NCBI GenBank assembly: GCA_030671915.1
Contig: DAOVHN010000070.1
Span: 1-8,650, forward strand
DNA: 8,650 nt
From: Pseudomonadota bacterium
GTDB lineage: Bacteria > Pseudomonadota > Alphaproteobacteria > UBA8366 > JADFVY01
Direction: 5' to 3'
The notes beneath the pieces were generated by a model. The model was not told the origin of the DNA. It saw only the letters and a program-made list of their open reading frames with translations, and ran no database searches. Below, piece by piece: positions 5,443 to 8,650 of this stretch. The translations under genes were made by a program, and so were the position numbers. The stretch's first letter is position 1; every line of letters starts with the position of its first letter.

Positions 5443-6609
5443 ATGTCCATAAAACCAATCACCGACACCGCCCGCCTCGCCGAATTCTGCGCCCGGCTGT
5501 CCTCCGCCGAGTATGTCACGGTCGATACCGAGTTCATGCGCGAGAGCACCTTCTGGCCGATCCTCTGCCTGGTGCAGGTCGCAGGACCCGACGAGGCCGA
5601 ATGCATCGACGCGCAGGCGCCGGGCATCGACCTTACGCCACTTTATGAGCTGATGGCCGACGAGAGCGTGCTGAAGGTGTTCCACGCCGGCCGCCAGGAC
5701 CTGGAGATCTTCTATCATGCCATGGGCAAGGTGCCGCATCCGGTGTTCGACACCCAGCTCGCCGCCATGGTCTGCGGCCTGGGCGACCAGATCGGCTATG
5801 AAAACCTGCTGGCCCAGACCATCGGCGTCACCGTCGACAAGAGCTCGCGCTTCACCGACTGGTCGCGCCGCCCGCTGACCGACAAGCAGCTCAACTACGC
5901 CATGGGCGACGTGACCCACCTGCGCCCCGTCTACGAGAAGCTGGCCGAGCGCATGGAGAAGACCGGCCGCGCCCACTGGCTGGACGAGGAAATGGCGGTG
6001 TTGTGCGCGCCAGGCACCTACAAGGCCGAGCCGGAGGACGCCTGGCGGCGCATCAAGGGCCGGGGGGGCAAGGGCAAGCGCTACCTCGCCATCCTGATCG
6101 AGGTGGCGGCCTGGCGCGAGCGCGAGGCCCAGCGCCGCGACATCCCCCGCAACCGCATGCTGCGCGACGAGGCGATCCAGGAGATCGCATCCCATGCCCC
6201 GCAGAAGACCGAGACGCTGGGCCATGTGCGCGGCATCTCGGCCAAGATGGCCGAGGGCTCGTCGGGCCAGGCCATTCTCAAGGCCATCCAGGACGGCATC
6301 GCCCGCCCCGAGCACAGCCTGCCGGCGCGCCCCGAACGCCCCGAACGCCTGCCCCCGGGGCTGGGCCCGCTGACCGACCTTCTCAAAGTACTGCTGAAGC
6401 TGAACTGCGAGAAACAGAACGTGGCGGCGAGGCTGGTCGCCAGCGGCGACGACCTGGAACGCATCGCGGCGGACGACGACGCGGACGTCAGGGCGCTGAA
6501 GGGCTGGCGGCGGGAGATCTTCGGCGAGGACGCGCTGGCGCTGAAGGCAGGGAAGATCGCGCTGGCGGCGGATGGGAAGAAGATCGAAGTCATTGAATTG
6601 GACGACTAG
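5443..6609 (+). CDS. rnd: Ribonuclease D
   Basis: 388 residues from the ATG at 5443-5445. A second in-frame ATG five codons upstream (5428) is possible. I prefer the inner one because family members usually begin just before ITDTA; neither has a clear Shine-Dalgarno sequence. RNase D is a 3'-5' exoribonuclease that trims tRNA precursors and other stable RNAs. The DEDDy exonuclease domain (about 5-175) is intact: VDTEF with D28 and E30 (motif I), FHAGRQDLE with D86 (motif II), and YAMGDVTHL with Y152 and D156 (motif III), the metal-binding and catalytic residues. An HRDC domain follows at about 197-285. A proline-rich linker (PERPERLPPG, encoded by a tandem 9-mer at 6331-6348) leads to a second HRDC-like C-terminal domain (about 308-375, LKLNCEKQNVAARLVA). 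Length and layout match the two-HRDC enzymes. The gene stands alone on the plus strand, diverging from aspS across the palindrome. Confidence 0.95.
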   Translation: MSIKPITDTARLAEFCARLSSAEYVTVDTEFMRESTFWPILCLVQVAGPDEAECIDAQAPGIDLTPLYELMADESVLKVFHAGRQDLEIFYHAMGKVPHPVFDTQLAAMVCGLGDQIGYENLLAQTIGVTVDKSSRFTDWSRRPLTDKQLNYAMGDVTHLRPVYEKLAERMEKTGRAHWLDEEMAVLCAPGTYKAEPEDAWRRIKGRGGKGKRYLAILIEVAAWREREAQRRDIPRNRMLRDEAIQEIASHAPQKTETLGHVRGISAKMAEGSSGQAILKAIQDGIARPEHSLPARPERPERLPPGLGPLTDLLKVLLKLNCEKQNVAARLVASGDDLERIAADDDADVRALKGWRREIFGEDALALKAGKIALAADGKKIEVIELDD

Positions 6610-6741
6610 GGATCAGGGATCAGGCGTCGGAAACCACCGCCCCCGACTACTGATGCCTGACATCTGAATTCGACCCCTTGCAAAAACGTTTTCCGCGGGT
6701 TTCAGGCCCGGTCGCAGCCGATCCGGCGCGGGAAATGAACC

Positions 6742-6777
6742 AAAATCCGGTTAATACGGTGATTTTCTTTTTATATC
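6742..6777 (+). terminator. Weak candidate terminator downstream of rnd
   Basis: A 6-bp A/T-rich stem (AAAATC with GATTTT) has a 13-nt loop in which two more GC pairs could form, and is followed by CTTTTTATATC. The tail is good and the stem poor. It lies about 130 nt after the rnd stop. Confidence 0.3.
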
Positions 6778-6782
6778 ATATA
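6772..6782. promoter_or_regulatory. AT-rich dyad upstream of the NnrU-like gene
   Basis: TATATCATATA is a perfect 5+1+5 palindrome 121 bases before the ATG of the membrane protein gene. It may be part of a promoter or an operator, or a chance product of the AT-rich patch. No specific regulator is recognised. Confidence 0.2.
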
Positions 6783-6903
6783 GTTGCACATAAAAAATAA
6801 CGGCCGGCAGGGCGGCCCGCAAGCAGACGCCTGTTTCCGTGGGTCGGCTTCACTATATCGTTGAGTATCGGTGCCCCGGAATTCCCATCGCAGAGAATGA
6901 TTC

Positions 6904-7512
6904 ATGAGTTTGTTAGCGGCCCACGTCATTTATGCCCTGGCATGGCTCAGTTTCGGCCTCGGGCATTCATTGCTTGCCGGGACGCGGGCCAAGGAGCTGC
7001 TGGCGCCGGCCCTCGGCCCGTACTACCGCATCGCCTACAATCTGCTGGCCGGCATCCACCTGTCGGCGGTCTGGCTGGTGGGCGGCTGGGCGTTCGCGGG
7101 CGCGGCCCCATTCGCCCTGGCGGGCGCGGCCCGGGCCGGGCTGACCGGCCTGTCGATCCTCGGCGTCGTCATCCTGCTGCTGGCGCTGCGCGGCTACGAT
7201 CTGGGCCGCCTGGCGGGAACGGCCCAGATCCGCGCGCATCGCCGGGGGACGGCCGAGCCGGAGGACGAGCCCCTGCGCACGGACGGCTTCCACGCCTGGG
7301 TCCGCCATCCGCTCTATGCCGGCGCATACATGATCCTCTGGGGTAACGCCCAGGACCGGCTCGGGCTGGCAATGGCGATCTGGGGTTCGGCCTACCTGGC
7401 GGTCGGCACGATGTTCGAGGAACGGCGTCTGCTGAAGCTGTACGGCGAGGCTTACCGAAGCTATCGGGCCAGGGTTCCCGCCGTGTTTCCCTGGCGCGGC
7501 AAGGCCCTGTGA
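6904..7512 (+). CDS. NnrU / isoprenylcysteine methyltransferase-like membrane protein
   Basis: 202 residues with hydrophobic segments at about 5-25, 43-66, 78-97, 138-150 and 155-170, so an inner-membrane protein. The start of the chain (GHSLLAGTRAKELL, then YYRIAYNLLAG) resembles NnrU-type proteins. The C-terminal half carries the signature shared by NnrU, MddA (methanethiol S-methyltransferase) and ICMT/PEMT-like membrane methyltransferases: VRHPLYAG (133-140), a hydrophobic hairpin, and EERRLLKLYGEAYRSYRARVP (172-192). In ICMT-type enzymes these parts bind S-adenosylmethionine, so an SAM-dependent methyltransferase is plausible. The substrate cannot be told, and no denitrification genes lie nearby to support the NnrU name. 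It is shorter than MddA proteins I recall (about 260 residues). Start ATG 6904 has a weak AGAGA site. It ends 34 bases before the convergent glycosylase gene. Confidence 0.75.
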   Translation: MSLLAAHVIYALAWLSFGLGHSLLAGTRAKELLAPALGPYYRIAYNLLAGIHLSAVWLVGGWAFAGAAPFALAGAARAGLTGLSILGVVILLLALRGYDLGRLAGTAQIRAHRRGTAEPEDEPLRTDGFHAWVRHPLYAGAYMILWGNAQDRLGLAMAIWGSAYLAVGTMFEERRLLKLYGEAYRSYRARVPAVFPWRGKAL

Positions 7513-7546
7513 GCGGGCCGGCGGAGGGACGGGCGGAGAGCGCCAG

Positions 7547-8650
7547 TCACCGGCCCGCCTTCAGATATCCGTCCGCGTACTCCACCCGCCCGGCGCCGGC
7601 GAAGCGGCGCTGGCGGTCGAGTTCGGCGTCGAGGGCGCGGCGGCGGGCGGCGGTCGGCTTGACGCCGGGCTCCAGCCACAGCCCGGTGACGCGCAGCACG
7701 CCGTCGCGGCGTTCGCATTTCATGTCGATGCGGCCGACCAGGCGGTCGCCCTCGAGCAGCGGGAAGACGTAATAGCCGTAAGTCCGTTTGGCGGCCGGCA
7801 CGAAGACCTCGATGCGGTAGTCGAAACCGAACAGACGGCGCGCGCGGGCGCGATCGCGGATCAGGGGGTCGAACGGGCTGAGCACGCGGAGCCGGCCCGG
7901 CGGTTCGGGCGCGTCCGCCGCGTGGGTGAGAATATCCGGGCGGGCGTAGGCCGGGCGCGGGCGCGAGCCATCCGCCGGCTCGACCTCCACTTCGATCAGT
8001 TCGCCGCCGAGGCGCTCGCGGCACCATGCCCTGGCTTCGGCCGGTGTGACCGCGTCCCAGAACGCCGCGATCTCGCCGGCGGTGGCGATGCCGAGCCGGT
8101 CCAGCGCGCCGCGGCAGAACCAGTCGACATAGTCTTCAGGCGCGGGCGTCCGGTTTCGGTGCTCGGCCGGGATGACCCGCTCGGCCAGATCGTAGACCTT
8201 CTGGAAGCCCTCGCGCCGGTCGACCGCCAGCGCGCCGGTGCGCCACAGATATTCCAGCGCGGTCTTCGAGGGATGCCAGTCCCACCAGCCCTCCGCCGAC
8301 GCATCCTGCGGCCGGCGCAAATGGCGCGACATCGCCGGCCCCTCGGCGCGCACATGGTCGAGAATCTCGTCGAGCATATGCTCGAACCCCTCGCGCCGCC
8401 ATGCCCGCCAGCGCGCCCGCAACCGCCCGGCATCGCGCGCGAAACGCTGCTGCCACCAGGGATAGAACGCGGTCGGGATGATCGACGCATCGTGGGTCCA
8501 GTTCTCGAACAACCCCCGGTCGCGCTCCAGCAGCCGCGCCAGATCACCCTTGGCATAGGTCTGGTTGCGGGCAAACAGGATCATGTGATGCGCGCGCTCG
8601 ACGGTATTGATGCTGTCGACCTGCACGAAGCCGAGCCCCTCGATCAGGTC
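7547..8650 (-). CDS. YcaQ/AlkX-type interstrand-crosslink DNA glycosylase, 5' truncated
   Basis: The frame is open through the right edge: codons 8627-8650 read DLIEGLGF and join smoothly to VQVDSINTVERAHHM. The GTG at 8624-8626 is therefore an internal valine and the true start lies outside. 367 residues are visible against about 410 in E. coli YcaQ, so roughly 40 N-terminal residues are missing. The protein belongs to the HTH_42 winged-helix superfamily (formerly DUF1006). These enzymes unhook interstrand crosslinks and remove bulky N7-alkylguanine adducts from DNA. The catalytic motif reads QVD (Q at 8621-8623, D at 8615-8617), the Q-x-D form of AlkX/YcaQ rather than the Q-x-Q form of AlkZ. 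Other family stretches are ENWTHDASIIPT, EGWWDWHPSKTALEYLW, LSPFDPLIRDR and KRTYGYYVFPLLEGDRLVGR. It converges with the NnrU-like gene with no visible terminator between them. Confidence 0.88.
   Translation of the reverse strand, partial: DLIEGLGFVQVDSINTVERAHHMILFARNQTYAKGDLARLLERDRGLFENWTHDASIIPTAFYPWWQQRFARDAGRLRARWRAWRREGFEHMLDEILDHVRAEGPAMSRHLRRPQDASAEGWWDWHPSKTALEYLWRTGALAVDRREGFQKVYDLAERVIPAEHRNRTPAPEDYVDWFCRGALDRLGIATAGEIAAFWDAVTPAEARAWCRERLGGELIEVEVEPADGSRPRPAYARPDILTHAADAPEPPGRLRVLSPFDPLIRDRARARRLFGFDYRIEVFVPAAKRTYGYYVFPLLEGDRLVGRIDMKCERRDGVLRVTGLWLEPGVKPTAARRRALDAELDRQRRFAGAGRVEYADGYLKAGR

Larger units (their letters stand above)
6610..6903. other. Intergenic region between rnd and the NnrU-like gene
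   Basis: 294 bases without a gene. It opens with a tandem GGATCAG pair (6610-6616, 6617-6623). Next is an interrupted dyad: TCAGGC-GTCGG (6620-6630) with CCGAC (6643-6647) and GCCTGA (6655-6660). It lacks a T tail, so it is a poor terminator. AAAACGTTTT (6683-6692) is a perfect short palindrome. AAAATC (6742-6747) and GATTTT (6761-6766), followed by CTTTTTATATC, could be a weak rho-independent terminator for rnd. TATATCATATA (6772-6782) is a perfect 11-nt dyad in an AT-rich patch, probably near the promoter of the next gene. AGAGA at 6893-6897 is a weak ribosome binding site for it. Confidence 0.5.

Noticed and set aside
5401..6315. 304-residue minus-strand open frame
   Set aside because: It is antisense to rnd, which has all its catalytic motifs; the frame is a GC-bias shadow.
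8624..8626. GTG as the start of the glycosylase gene
   Set aside because: The family sequence continues in frame through the right edge (LIEGLGFVQVDSI), and the catalytic Gln would be the second residue; the true start lies outside.

Overview
The window looks like an ordinary, GC-rich chromosomal stretch of an alphaproteobacterium. The best guess is a Rhodospirillales-like lineage, judged from protein sequence style and from a bacterial-type AspRS with a non-discriminating signature. I see no phage, plasmid, IS, CRISPR, tRNA or rRNA signal. Seven protein genes are supported, and the two at the window edges lack their 5' ends.

Left part (1-2905): the tail of a predicted outer-membrane beta-barrel protein (+) runs into the end of an RluA/RluC-type 23S rRNA pseudouridine synthase (-), with only one base between the two stop codons. 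The synthase gene is translationally coupled (ATGA overlap) behind crcB, a fluoride channel gene. Upstream of crcB is a good minus-strand intrinsic terminator that closes a gene for a small uncharacterised lipoprotein.

Middle (2850-3290): a strikingly AT-rich island, about 30% GC by hand count over 2881-3060. It holds no credible protein gene. It does hold a plus-strand intrinsic terminator that no annotated gene explains. A hairpin with a possible pseudoknot lies just upstream, preceded by a TATACT box and a TTAACCAT (CtrA half-site-like) sequence. Together these suggest an unannotated small RNA of about 110 nt, the most interesting item in the window.

Right part (3287-8650): aspS (-) and rnd, encoding ribonuclease D (+), diverge from a 356-bp spacer containing a palindromic repeat of about 125 bp. 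After rnd comes a partly AT-rich spacer with a dyad, then a membrane protein gene of the NnrU/isoprenylcysteine methyltransferase-like family (+). This gene converges on a gene for a YcaQ/AlkX-type interstrand-crosslink DNA glycosylase (-), whose 5' end is cut off by the window.

Several genes touch RNA metabolism (rluC, aspS, rnd), but their strands and spacing do not make them one operon. The only operon pair I can support is crcB-rluC. I did not find a multi-gene novel system; the candidate small RNA and the long palindrome are the parts the genes do not explain.
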